Positions 7,761 to 16,961 of a stretch of 64,000 nucleotides of DNA are shown here, piece by piece (positions within the stretch are counted from its first letter, which is position 1; each line of letters opens with the position of its first letter). A model generated the notes under the pieces. That model did no database searches and was not told the DNA's origin. It worked only from the letters and a program-made list of their open reading frames with translations. Position numbers and translations under genes: made by a program. This DNA is from JAKAVN01 sp963734845 (lineage in GTDB: Bacteria > Desulfobacterota > Binatia > Binatales > Binataceae): the NCBI GenBank assembly GCA_963734845.1, contig CAVTIS010000005.1:158028-222027 (forward strand), given 5' to 3'.

Positions 7761-10412
7761 CTAGTCTCCACCCTGCTTGAGCCGGCCGACCGCGCGCGCG
7801 AGCGCGTTGAGCGCCTCGATCGGCGTCAGCCGTTCAATCTCGAGCGTCTTCAGTTCATCGACGACGCGCCGCTCGGCCGGCGTGAAAAGTCCAAGCTGGC
7901 CGGCGCCCCCCGGAGCGTCGGAGCGATGTGCCAGGCGGGCCTGCCCTGCTTCGTCGAGCTCGCCCATCTCGAGGTTGGCGAGGATTTGGCGCGCACGGGC
8001 GACTACGGTTTCGGGCAGTCCGGCGAGGCGCGCGACCTCGATTCCATAGCTGCGGCTTGCCGGCTGCTCGATCACGCGCCGCAGAAAAAGCACCTCACCG
8101 TCCCACTCGCGCACTGCCATGCTGAGATTCTTCACGCGCCGGCGCTCGCGCGCAAGGTCGGTCAATTCATGAAAATGCGTGGCGAACAGCACCTTGGCGC
8201 GCGTGCTGTCGTGCAGATGCTCAGCCAGAGCCCACGCGATCGCCAGTCCGTCGAAAGTGCTGGTGCCGCGGCCGACCTCGTCGAGCAGCAGGAGGCTCCG
8301 CTGGTCCAAGCCCATAAGAAGCCGCGCCGTCTCGCGCATCTCGACCATAAAGGTGGACTCGCCGCGGCGCAGATCGTCGCGCGCGCCGATCCGGGTGAGC
8401 ACGCGGTCGACCAGCCCCAGCACCGCCTCGGTCGCAGGCACGAAGCTTCCCATCTGCGCCATGATTACGATCAGCGCCACCTGGCGGAGATACGTAGACT
8501 TGCCGGCCATGTTGGGGCCGGTGATGAGCAGGAGCTGGCGCTCGTCGGGATCGGTCTGGAGATCATTGGGCACAAATTCGCCCGCGCGCATCGCGGCTTC
8601 GAGCACTGGATGGCGTCCGTCGCGGATTGATAACGCGAGGCCGGAGTTCATCCGTGGCCGGACGTACCCGCGCCGGCGCGCAACCGCCGCAAGCGCGAGC
8701 AGCGCGTCGAATTCGCCGACCGCGGCGGCCGTAGCGAGAATCGGCCCGGCATGCAGCGCAAGATCGCGCATCAGCGTGATGAAGAGCCTGAGTTCGAGTT
8801 CCTTCAGCCCGGACTCGGCGCCGAGGATTTTGCGTTCCAGCTCCTTGAGCGCGGCCGTAGTGAAGCGTTCCGCGCCGACCAGCGTTTGCTTGCGTTCGTA
8901 GTCCGCAGGCACGCGGTCGAGGTTGGGTTTGGTCACCTCGATGTAGTAGCCGAAGATCTGGTTGTAGCGGACTTTCAACGAGGGGATGTTGCTGCGGGCG
9001 CGTTCGGTCGCTTCCAGCCGTGCGATCACGCCGCGCGCGTCGGAGGCGAGCGCGCGCAACTCGTCAACTTCGGAGCTGAGGCCGCTCCGAATCACGTTGC
9101 CATCGCGTGGACTAACCGGCGGCTCGTCGCCGATCGTCGCGTCGATACGCTCGGCTAGCTCGGGCATCGGGACCATCCGGGCCGCCACCTCGCGGATGAG
9201 CGGGCTATGGCAGCGACCGAGCGCCGCACTGAGTCCGCCGACCGCCCGCAGCGCCTGTTCCAGCTTGAGGCAATCGCGGGGCGACGCGCGCAGGCTGCCG
9301 ATTCGTCCCCCCAGCCGCTCGAGGTCGCCAATCCGCCGCAGCGCGTCCGCCACTTCACCGCCGAGGTCGGTTTCGAACAGCTCTTCGACTGCGTCGTGGC
9401 GTGCACAGATAGCGTCGAGGTCGAGCAACGGATAGACGATCCAGTTCTGCAGTGCGCGCGCGCCGACCGGCGTGAGCGTCTCGTCGAGCACCGAGAGCAA
9501 TGAGCCGCGGCGCGTGCCGTCGGAGGAGATCACGAGTTCCAGATGGCGTCGGCTGACCTCGTCGACCAGCATATATTCGGCGGCGCGATACAGATGAGGC
9601 GGGCGCAGATGGGCCAGCTCGCGGCCGAAAGTTTCTTCGACATAAAGCAGCGCGGCGCCTGCCACGAGGCCGAGTGGTTCGCCGAGCGAATCGGCGGCCG
9701 CGGCTCCGAAGCGCGCCGCCAGCGCCTCGCGCGGGCGATCCGAGGCGAAGACCGGGCCGTCGAGCCAGGTAACCGGGGAATCGGCGCCGTCAAGCAGCGC
9801 GGCCAGCGCGGCATCGCCTTTGGGCGCGATGATTTCGCGCGGCGCAATTCGCGCGATCTCCTCGCGCACGCCGGTTGCGCCGGCAATCCGGGTCGCGAGA
9901 AATTCTCCGGTCGAGACGTCGACCGCCGCCAGCGCGAAACCGCCCTCGCCTACGCCGTCCGCGCCAAGCGCGAGCAGAAAACTTTTCTCGCTCGAGGCCA
10001 GCACGGTCTCCTCGCTCACCGTCCCGGGCGTGATCACGCGCACGATCTGACGCGGCATCAGGCCGCGCGGCGGGGTCAATTGAAACGGCGCATCCGTCGG
10101 CGAGGTTGAAGCGGCGGCATTAGCGCCTCGCGCGCGCGGCTCGGGCTGGGTCTGTTCGCAGATCGCGACCTTCAGGCCGGCTTTGAGCAGTTTGGCGATG
10201 TAAGGTTCGGCAGAATGGTACGGCACGCCACACAGCGGCACGCCGTCCTTGGAGCGCGAGGTCAGTTGGATATCGAGCACGCGCGCGCCGACCTCGGCGT
10301 CCTCGAACAGCATCTCGTAAAAGTCGCCCAGGCGAAAAAAGAGGATCGCGTCGGGGACCTTCTGCTTGACGCTCAGGTATTGGGCGATCAGCGGTGAAGT
10401 CTTGATTGCCAC
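7761..10412 (-). CDS. mutS: DNA mismatch repair ATPase MutS
   Basis: MutS recognises mismatches and starts repair with MutL. The mismatch-reading motif FYE is at 31-33 in the N-terminal domain, followed by connector, lever and clamp domains. The C-terminal ATPase has Walker A GPNMAGKST (about 628-636), Walker B LLLLDEVGRGTS, and the conserved ATHFHELT. Length (883 aa) is normal. An insertion at about 95-115 (PEPRARGANAAASTSPTDAP) is low-complexity and unusual. The start codon is GTG (10410-10412). It heads the minus-strand operon and is divergent from mobA across 89 bp. Confidence 0.97.
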   Translation of the reverse strand: MAIKTSPLIAQYLSVKQKVPDAILFFRLGDFYEMLFEDAEVGARVLDIQLTSRSKDGVPLCGVPYHSAEPYIAKLLKAGLKVAICEQTQPEPRARGANAAASTSPTDAPFQLTPPRGLMPRQIVRVITPGTVSEETVLASSEKSFLLALGADGVGEGGFALAAVDVSTGEFLATRIAGATGVREEIARIAPREIIAPKGDAALAALLDGADSPVTWLDGPVFASDRPREALAARFGAAAADSLGEPLGLVAGAALLYVEETFGRELAHLRPPHLYRAAEYMLVDEVSRRHLELVISSDGTRRGSLLSVLDETLTPVGARALQNWIVYPLLDLDAICARHDAVEELFETDLGGEVADALRRIGDLERLGGRIGSLRASPRDCLKLEQALRAVGGLSAALGRCHSPLIREVAARMVPMPELAERIDATIGDEPPVSPRDGNVIRSGLSSEVDELRALASDARGVIARLEATERARSNIPSLKVRYNQIFGYYIEVTKPNLDRVPADYERKQTLVGAERFTTAALKELERKILGAESGLKELELRLFITLMRDLALHAGPILATAAAVGEFDALLALAAVARRRGYVRPRMNSGLALSIRDGRHPVLEAAMRAGEFVPNDLQTDPDERQLLLITGPNMAGKSTYLRQVALIVIMAQMGSFVPATEAVLGLVDRVLTRIGARDDLRRGESTFMVEMRETARLLMGLDQRSLLLLDEVGRGTSTFDGLAIAWALAEHLHDSTRAKVLFATHFHELTDLARERRRVKNLSMAVREWDGEVLFLRRVIEQPASRSYGIEVARLAGLPETVVARARQILANLEMGELDEAGQARLAHRSDAPGGAGQLGLFTPAERRVVDELKTLEIERLTPIEALNALARAVGRLKQGGD

Positions 10413-10501
10413 GTGCGAACGACAATAACGGGCTGCGACGCGCGCGGCAAAATCATTCGTGTCCCCGGGCCGGAGTATCCAGTGGCGTCTGCTAAGCTTG
10501 T

Positions 10502-11152
10502 GTGGTGACCGAGCGCCGCGAAAGTATCGCCGTCAGGCCCGCCAGCGCGGTCATCCTTGCCGGTGGCCGCAGCGCGCGGATGGGCCAGCCCAAGGCGATG
10601 CTGATCCTGGGCGGCGTGACGCTGATCGAGCGAACCGTCGCTGAATTGGCGCGCGCCTTCGTCGACATCGTGGTGGTCGCGGCGCCCGCAGCGGAAGCCA
10701 TCGAGCTGCCGGCGCTCGGCGCGGTGACGATCGTGCGCGACGATGATGCTTACCAGGGGCCGGTTGGCGCGCTGGCGCGGGGGTTGCGCGCGGCGCGTCA
10801 CGAACTTGCGTTCGCCTGCTCGTGCGACCTGCCGATGCTTCGGATGGAAGTGGCTTCGTGGCTGATATCGTTAATCGGCGAGCGCGACGACGCGGTGATT
10901 CCCCGGGTTGGCGAACGATTACAGCCGCTGCACGCGCTTTATCGCCGGCGATGCGCGGACAGGCTTGACGCTATGCTCGCGCGCGGCGAGCGCCGGCTGA
11001 GTACCATCGCCGACGCAGTAAACGCTCGCATCGTTTCCGAGGCCGAATACCGCCGCGCCGACGCCGAAGCGCTCAGCTGCTTCAATATCAACACGCGCGA
11101 GGACTACGCCCGCGCCAAGGCCCTGGCTATCCCCAGGGGCGTGGATGAATGA
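10502..11152 (+). CDS. mobA: Molybdenum cofactor guanylyltransferase
   Basis: MobA joins GTP to Mo-molybdopterin to give the guanine-dinucleotide form of the cofactor used by DMSO-reductase family enzymes. The nucleotide-binding signature LAGGRSARMGQPK lies at about 19-31, and the region CSCDLPML near 100-108 matches the metal-binding Asp segment. RDDDAYQGPVGALARGL follows the usual pattern. The ORF begins with two GTG codons in a row, either of which could start. It stands alone on the plus strand between divergent mutS and a convergent lipoprotein gene. A more general MobA-like NTP transferase function cannot be excluded. Confidence 0.85.
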   Translation: MVTERRESIAVRPASAVILAGGRSARMGQPKAMLILGGVTLIERTVAELARAFVDIVVVAAPAAEAIELPALGAVTIVRDDDAYQGPVGALARGLRAARHELAFACSCDLPMLRMEVASWLISLIGERDDAVIPRVGERLQPLHALYRRRCADRLDAMLARGERRLSTIADAVNARIVSEAEYRRADAEALSCFNINTREDYARAKALAIPRGVDE

Positions 11153-11175
11153 AATGCGCGGCGGCGAAAAAGGTC

Positions 11176-11454
11176 TCAGTAGGAGCGCGCGGGAAATCCG
11201 GATGACAAAACATGCTGGCGCGGATTAGGGATCACAAACTGCGAAGCATGCTCTGGTATGGGCACGTTGCTGGCCAGGGTGGATCCAGACTGCGCCGCGT
11301 CGTCGTGGGCGTTACCGGCTGAATCGTTCTTGCTTCCTGTCTGGTTCGATGCCTCCGTGGCCTTGTCTCGGATCTGGGTTTGGTTTGCGCAACCGAAAAG
11401 AACGAATCCTCCGATTGCCAGCACGACCATCGGCAGCAGCCTTTTCGTGATCAT
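11176..11454 (-). CDS. Small hypothetical lipoprotein
   Basis: A 92-aa product starting MITKRLLPMVVLAIGGFV with a type II signal peptide and a lipobox-like LFGC. The mature part is hydrophilic, rich in Ser, Asn, Gln and Asp, with no recognised domain. A start nine codons upstream is possible but would put charged residues before the signal. Function unknown. Upstream, a 7-bp palindrome CGAGGCC-A-GGCCTCG lies at 11495-11509. Confidence 0.6.
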   Translation of the reverse strand: MITKRLLPMVVLAIGGFVLFGCANQTQIRDKATEASNQTGSKNDSAGNAHDDAAQSGSTLASNVPIPEHASQFVIPNPRQHVLSSGFPARSY

Positions 11455-11695
11455 GAAATGCCGCCTCCTACTGGAGAACACTCTATGCCCGGCGCGAGGC
11501 CAGGCCTCGAAAAATCAGAGAAACGTTTGGTCACTCGAAGAACAAATAATGCGTAATCGGCGGACGGTCAGGACACGCCAATACGCAGAGACTACGTATG
11601 GGCAGCGAAGCTCACTGCGCGGCAAAACCTGTGCGTCGCCAGGAAAGGAGGCCATCCGCGAACGGCCCTGCAAAATCGCGATGCGACGCCCCAGC

Positions 11696-13237
11696 TTACT
11701 CTTTCTTCGGCTGCCAGCGGAGCACGGGGCGGCGTGCGGCGTGCGCCTCGTCGACGCGCGAGAGCCATAGCGTGTGCGGGGCAGTGCGCACCAGCTCGGG
11801 ATTGCTCAAGGCTTCGGCATAAATCTTTTCCATCGCGTCGACAAAGGTATCGAGGGTCTCGCGAGTCTCGGTCTCGGTCGGCTCGATCATCAGCGCGCCA
11901 TGCACGACCAGCGGAAAATAAATCGTCGGCGGATGAATTCCGAAATCGAGCAAACGCTTGGCAATATCGAGCGTGTTCACGTCGGCGCGCTTTTCCAGGT
12001 CGTGCGTCAGCACGCACTCATGCATCGACGGCTCCGCAGTGGCGCTCGGAAAGTGCGGTTCCAGACGTTTGCGCATGTAGTTGGCGGCAAGGATCGCGAA
12101 GCGGCTGGCCTCGGTCAGCCCATTGCCGCCGAGCGCGAGGATGAACGAGCAGGCGCGCACCAGCATCCCGAAATTGCCGTGAAATCCGCGAAGCCGCCCG
12201 ATCGAGTCGGGACGATCGTAGTCAAAACTCCAGGCCTCGCCGTCCTGGCGCAGGCGCGGCAGGGGCAGAAAAGGTGCGAGATGCTCTTTCACCGCGACCG
12301 GACCCGCGCCCGGACCGCCGCCGCCATGCGGAGTCGAAAAAGTTTTGTGCAGATTGAGCTGCACGATGTCGGCGCCCATGTGACCGGGCTTGGCCACGCC
12401 GAGCAGCGCGTTCATGTTGGCGCCGTCGAGGTAGAGGAGCGCGCCGCGCTCGTGCAGCACGTCGGCGATCGCGGCAATCTCGGGCTCGAAAATTCCGAGC
12501 GTGTTGGGATTCGTCACCATCAGCGCCGCAACGTCTTCGCTTGCGAGCCGGCGGATCTCGGCCGCCTCCAGGAAGCCGCGCCGATTCGACCTCGCGACCA
12601 CAACCTCGAATCCTGCCAGCGTGCAACTCGCCGGATTGGTGCCGTGCGCGGTGTCGGGAATGATGACCTTGTGGCGCGCGGCGCTGCGCTTGCGATGGTA
12701 CGCGCGCATCATGAGCAACCCGGCAAGCTCGCCCTGCGCGCCAGCCGCCGGATGGAGCGATACCGCGTCCATCCCGGTTATTTCGGCGAGCGCCGCCTCC
12801 AGCCACGCCATCAGTTCGAGCGCGCCCGCGGCCAGATGCGCCGGGGTCATCGGATGCAGCGCGGCGAAGCCGGTGAGCGATGCCATTTCGTCGTTGAGCA
12901 CAGGATTGTACTTCATCGTGCACGAACCGAGCGGATAGAACTGGAGCGCCTGCCCGAAGTTGAGCTGCGAGAGACGCAGAAAATGACGCATCACCTGAGG
13001 CTCGCTCAATTCCGGAAAGCCGGGGATGTCGTCGCGGCAAAGGGCCGCACCTAAAATTGCCGCCGCGTCACGGTCGCCGGCGGCGCGCGCAATGACGTCC
13101 GCGCCGGAGCGTCCGGCCGCCGACTCTTCGAAGAGTAGCGGTACGCTGCGCACGTCTGCTGCGTCCGGCGCTCCCTCCGCAACCGGCGGCGTTTGCATCT
13201 TCTCGATTTCGCGCGCGATTTTGCCCGCCGTCGCCAT
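11696..13237 (-). CDS. gcvPB: Glycine dehydrogenase (decarboxylating) subunit 2
   Basis: The PLP-carrying half of the two-subunit P-protein, which decarboxylates glycine and passes the aminomethyl group to the lipoyl-H protein. The PLP lysine is in NLHKTFSTPHGGGGPG, with the family signatures LYPLGSCTMKYNP and THGTNPAS-like DTAHGTNPAS. I chose ATG at 13237 because a GGGGGAG ribosome binding site sits just upstream. An ATG at 13255 overlaps the gcvPA stop and is the alternative; a far upstream start would run into gcvPA. About 513 aa, normal for the subunit. The last gene of the gcvT-gcvPA-gcvPB unit. Confidence 0.95.
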   Translation of the reverse strand: MATAGKIAREIEKMQTPPVAEGAPDAADVRSVPLLFEESAAGRSGADVIARAAGDRDAAAILGAALCRDDIPGFPELSEPQVMRHFLRLSQLNFGQALQFYPLGSCTMKYNPVLNDEMASLTGFAALHPMTPAHLAAGALELMAWLEAALAEITGMDAVSLHPAAGAQGELAGLLMMRAYHRKRSAARHKVIIPDTAHGTNPASCTLAGFEVVVARSNRRGFLEAAEIRRLASEDVAALMVTNPNTLGIFEPEIAAIADVLHERGALLYLDGANMNALLGVAKPGHMGADIVQLNLHKTFSTPHGGGGPGAGPVAVKEHLAPFLPLPRLRQDGEAWSFDYDRPDSIGRLRGFHGNFGMLVRACSFILALGGNGLTEASRFAILAANYMRKRLEPHFPSATAEPSMHECVLTHDLEKRADVNTLDIAKRLLDFGIHPPTIYFPLVVHGALMIEPTETETRETLDTFVDAMEKIYAEALSNPELVRTAPHTLWLSRVDEAHAARRPVLRWQPKKE

Positions 13238-13254
13238 CTTTCGCTCCCCCACCA

Positions 13255-14604
13255 TCAGTTGACTCCAGCAAGCGCGCCGGCGAGCCGATCGAATTCGGAC
13301 TGAGTATTCATCTCGGTGACGCTGACCAGGAGCGCGCCGCCGAGCTCCGGCCAATAACTATTAAGCGCGAGGCCGGCCAGGATTCTGGCGCGCTCGGCGC
13401 GCGTAAGGGCCGCTGCCCCGTCGCCTGCGTTCACCACGAACTCATTAAAAAACGGCGCGCCGAAGCGCGCGCATATCCCGGCAGACGCGAGCGTTGCGGC
13501 CGCGCGATGGGCCAGTTCGACGTTTCGCGAAGCCAGCTCCCGCAACCCCCGCCGCCCCATCATCGCGAGATACACCGTGGCCGCGAGCGCACACAGCGAA
13601 TGGTTGGTGCAGATGTTGGAGGTCGCGCGCTCGCGCCGGATATGCTGCTCGCGCGTGGCGAGCGTCAGGCACCACGCGCGCCGTCCGAAGCGATCGTGGG
13701 TCTCGCCCACCAGCCGACCGGGCATCTGGCGCAGATGCGTCATCCGGGCAGCCATAAAGCCGACTCCGGGTCCGCCGAATTGCGGCGCGAGGCCGAAGCT
13801 CTGGCCCTCGCCGACCGCAATGTCGGCGCCGAGCTCGCCGGGCGATTTCAAAAGGCCGAGCGCGAGCGGTTCGGCCGTGACCGCGATCGCAATCGCGCCC
13901 GCGCGCCTGGTGAGCGCGGCGGCTTCGCTCAGCGGCTCGACGATTCCGAACGCGTTGGGATAGCCAATTACCGAGCACAGCAACCGATCGTCGGCGACGC
14001 GCTCCAGCGCCGCGAGATCGGTCGCGCCGCTTTGCGGATCGAACGGCACTTCAACCAGTTCGAGATGCTCGAGCGCGCTCAGATACGTGCGCACCGTGTC
14101 GCGATAGTCGGGCCATAGCGCGCGCGTCAGCGCGACCCGCGTGCGTTTGGGCACCACCCGATGGGCCATCAGGACCGCCTCAGCGGTGGCCGACGCGCCG
14201 TCGTACATGCTCGCGTTGGCGACCTCGAGGCCGGTGAGCTGGGTAATCATGGTCTGGAATTCGAAAATCGCCTCGGTGGTGCCCTGGCTCGCCTCAGGCT
14301 GATACGGCGTATAGCTAGTGGCGAATTCGGCGCGCGCGGTGATCGCGCGCACGGCCGCCGGCACGTGATGGCGGTAGGCGCCAAAGCCGAGGAAGCTCGC
14401 GAACGCGCTCGCGCCGGTGTTGCGGGCGGCCAGCGATCCAAGCTCGGCGGCGATTTCGGCCTCGTTCTTCCCCGGCGCCAGGTTGATGGCGGCGCTGGCG
14501 CGCAAACTGGCTGGCACGTGCGCGATCAGATCGTCGAGCCCACGCGCGCCGATCGTGTCGAGCATCGCCCGTATATCGCTTTCGGTATGGGGGAAAAATC
14601 TCAT
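13255..14604 (-). CDS. gcvPA: Glycine dehydrogenase (decarboxylating) subunit 1
   Basis: The non-PLP half of the split P-protein, forming a heterotetramer with GcvPB. The N-terminal RFFPHTESDIRAML and the later YTPYQPEASQGTTEAIFEFQ are family hallmarks, and the length (449 aa) is typical. It starts with ATG at 14604, 41 bp after gcvT, and its stop abuts gcvPB. There is no gcvH between gcvT and this gene, although many genomes place it here. Confidence 0.96.
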   Translation of the reverse strand: MRFFPHTESDIRAMLDTIGARGLDDLIAHVPASLRASAAINLAPGKNEAEIAAELGSLAARNTGASAFASFLGFGAYRHHVPAAVRAITARAEFATSYTPYQPEASQGTTEAIFEFQTMITQLTGLEVANASMYDGASATAEAVLMAHRVVPKRTRVALTRALWPDYRDTVRTYLSALEHLELVEVPFDPQSGATDLAALERVADDRLLCSVIGYPNAFGIVEPLSEAAALTRRAGAIAIAVTAEPLALGLLKSPGELGADIAVGEGQSFGLAPQFGGPGVGFMAARMTHLRQMPGRLVGETHDRFGRRAWCLTLATREQHIRRERATSNICTNHSLCALAATVYLAMMGRRGLRELASRNVELAHRAAATLASAGICARFGAPFFNEFVVNAGDGAAALTRAERARILAGLALNSYWPELGGALLVSVTEMNTQSEFDRLAGALAGVN

Positions 14605-14645
14605 CGGTAAGTACGTACTCCGTCTGTTAATTGATGATTGTTGTA

Positions 14646-15755
14646 CTATGTATTCGCCGCGGGCGGCTTGCCGCGGCGGTAAAACGGCAATCCCATAACC
14701 GCAGCGCCGACCCGGCGATTGCGAATCTCTACCTCGACAGAATCTGGCGCGCCGGCCGCCGCCGCCACGTATGCCATCCCTAGCGGACGGTTGAAACTCG
14801 GCGCAAAGGTCCCGCTCGTCATCACGCCGACTTCGCGCGCGCCAACAAAAAGCTTGTAACCCTGGCGTGCCACGCTGCGTCCGTCCTCGGTGCGGATTCC
14901 AACCAGCCGCCGCTTGAGTCCGTCGCGCTGCTGCGCGTCGAGCGCCGCGGCGCCGACGAACTCGCGTCCGAGCTTCACGAATGTATCGAGGTCCGCCTCG
15001 AGCGGCGAAGTTGCGCGATCAAGCTCGTGGCCATAGAGCGGCAGCCCCGCTTCCATTCGGAGCGTGTCGCGCGCACCCAACCCGCAGGGCATCATCCCGG
15101 CCGGTGCGCCGGCCTCGAGGATCGCGCTGAAAAGCGCCTCGGCGGCAGTCGCGGCGGTGAAAAGCTCGAAGCCGTCCTCGCCTGTGTAGCCAGTCCGCGC
15201 GACGATGCATCGGGCGCCCGCGACTTCGGCTTGGGCGACAGCGAACCGTCGCATCGCGGCGAGCGGCGCGCGCGAGAGCCCCTGCAAAATCGTCTCGGCC
15301 TGTGGGCCCTGTACGGCGACAAGCCCGGTCTCCTCACTGAGATCGCGGAAGCCGGCGTCTTGCGCGCCGAGTTCGAGCAGCCATTCGCGGTCGGCGGCGA
15401 TATTCGATGCGTTGACGCAGAGCATGTAGCGCGCGTCGTCGAGCCGGTACACGATGAGGTCGTCGATCGTGCCGCCCTCAGGCATGCACATCAATGTGTA
15501 CTGGGCGCGGCCGGCTTCCAGCCTCGCCGCCGAATTGGTCATCGCACGCTCGAGCAGCTTCAAGGCTGCGCCGCCGACAAACTCGAACTCGCCCATGTGG
15601 CCGAGGTCGAAAACCCCGGCGCGCGAGCGCACGGCGAGATGTTCGTCGATTATCCCTGCGTAGCTGACCGGCATCTCAAAGCCGCCGAACGTGGTCATTC
15701 GGGCGCCGAGCTGCCGATGCAGCTCGAACAAACTGGTACGTCTCAGCGCTTCCAT
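14646..15755 (-). CDS. gcvT: Aminomethyltransferase (glycine cleavage T protein)
   Basis: GcvT releases ammonia from the H-protein intermediate and makes 5,10-methylene-tetrahydrofolate. Starting at the internal ATG at 15755 (MEALRRTSLFELHRQLGARM) gives 369 aa, the usual length. The longer frame adds 56 residues without family character. Motifs are FEMPVSYAGIIDEHLAVRSR and, in the folate-binding region, GLGARDTLRMEAGLPLYGHE with the catalytic Asp. First gene of the gcv unit and divergent from folD, which uses the same C1-folate pool. No clear glycine riboswitch is visible in the 205-bp divergent gap. Confidence 0.95.
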   Translation of the reverse strand: MEALRRTSLFELHRQLGARMTTFGGFEMPVSYAGIIDEHLAVRSRAGVFDLGHMGEFEFVGGAALKLLERAMTNSAARLEAGRAQYTLMCMPEGGTIDDLIVYRLDDARYMLCVNASNIAADREWLLELGAQDAGFRDLSEETGLVAVQGPQAETILQGLSRAPLAAMRRFAVAQAEVAGARCIVARTGYTGEDGFELFTAATAAEALFSAILEAGAPAGMMPCGLGARDTLRMEAGLPLYGHELDRATSPLEADLDTFVKLGREFVGAAALDAQQRDGLKRRLVGIRTEDGRSVARQGYKLFVGAREVGVMTSGTFAPSFNRPLGMAYVAAAAGAPDSVEVEIRNRRVGAAVMGLPFYRRGKPPAANT

Positions 15756-15960
15756 GTGCGGTCGGATTCTATCAAAGGGCTGGATAGGCAACGAGGCGGC
15801 GCGATGCACGTTCACCCACAGCTTATCCGCCGAGGCTTTTCGCGAGCTCGCGACGGGACGATTTGTGCGGGCCGGATCGCTACTATATGAGCGAGCCGCG
15901 ACGTCGAAACTGGCGCCGGGCACTCACACTTAGGATCAAGCTCAAGGAATCCGTACCGAA

Positions 15961-16887
15961 ATGGCCCCGAAAATCATGGACGGGCGCGAAGTCAGCCGCC
16001 GCTTGCGCCCCGAGCTCGAACACTACGCGCGCGAAATTCGAGAGCGTCACCATCGCGCACCCGCTCTCGCCGCGGTGCTGGTCGGGGACGATCCGGCCTC
16101 GCGCCAGTATGTCCGCAACAAGCGCCGCTTTGCCGAGGATCTCGGCTTCGAGAGCCGGATGGTGACGATGACTGCCGAGGAAGCGTCGACCGAGCGCCTA
16201 CTGGAAGAAATTGCGCACCTCAACGCCGACGCGTCGGCGGCCGGTATCCTGCTGCAACTGCCGATACCGGAGAAGGTCGACGTTTTCAAATTGTTCGACG
16301 CAATCGATCCGTCCAAGGACGTCGACGCGGTGGGCGCGGTCAACGTGAGCGATTTCTATCGTGCACAGTTGGGCCGCTTCATCCCGTGCACGCCGCGCGG
16401 CGTGCTGACGCTGCTCAAGTACTACGCCGTGCCGACGGACGGCGCGCGCGTCGCGGTGATCGGGCGCAGCGATATCGCGGGCAAGCCGATGGCGCTCATC
16501 ATGGGCGGCCGGATGTGCAACGCCACGGTCACCTGGTGCCATCGTCACACCCGCGACCTCCCCGCCATCTGCCGTGAGGCCGACATCGTGGTCTCCTGCG
16601 CGGGCGCCGACACCGGCCGGCCGTTCCTGATAACCGCGGAAATGATCAAACCCGGGGCGTGCGTGATTGACGTGGGATTCCGGCGCATGGGGCCGGGAAA
16701 ATTCGCGGGCGACGTCGATTTCGATCGGGTCAAGGAAGTCGCCGGATGGGTGACGCTCAATCCCGGCGGCACCGGGCCGATGACGGTGCTGGCGCTGATG
16801 CAGAACCTGATCGATGCCGCGCGCTACAATCTGGGCCTGCAACGCGCGACTTACTCGTTCGATTTCGCAGTCAATTCAAAGGCTTGA
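15961..16887 (+). CDS. folD: Bifunctional methylene-THF dehydrogenase / methenyl-THF cyclohydrolase
   Basis: FolD interconverts 5,10-methylene-THF and 10-formyl-THF. The catalytic Tyr50 and Lys54 are in RQYVRNK, after VGDDPAS. Other signatures are GILLQLPIP, DVDAVGAVN, FIPCTPRGV and the NAD(P)-binding AVIGRSDIAGKPMA. Length 308 aa is at the upper end of the family. It lies divergent from gcvT-gcvPA-gcvPB, which supplies methylene-THF from glycine, so the two units together form a one-carbon locus. A TATATG element upstream at about 15886-15891 could be a -10 box, but no convincing -35 is seen. Confidence 0.95.
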   Translation: MAPKIMDGREVSRRLRPELEHYAREIRERHHRAPALAAVLVGDDPASRQYVRNKRRFAEDLGFESRMVTMTAEEASTERLLEEIAHLNADASAAGILLQLPIPEKVDVFKLFDAIDPSKDVDAVGAVNVSDFYRAQLGRFIPCTPRGVLTLLKYYAVPTDGARVAVIGRSDIAGKPMALIMGGRMCNATVTWCHRHTRDLPAICREADIVVSCAGADTGRPFLITAEMIKPGACVIDVGFRRMGPGKFAGDVDFDRVKEVAGWVTLNPGGTGPMTVLALMQNLIDAARYNLGLQRATYSFDFAVNSKA

Positions 16888-16961
16888 CGGCGCGTCTGGT
16901 CCGCTCCTAAATTTGCGTCTACACTGCCCCAGCTAATAGGAGCAGCTCTCAGATATAAACG

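Noticed and set aside
11774..13054. Long plus-strand open frame of 426 codons
   Set aside because: Antisense of gcvPB in GC-rich DNA; no domain, Arg/His-rich product.
15756..15960. Glycine riboswitch before gcvT
   Set aside because: The 205-bp divergent gap shows no tandem aptamer-like pattern that I could recognise by eye.
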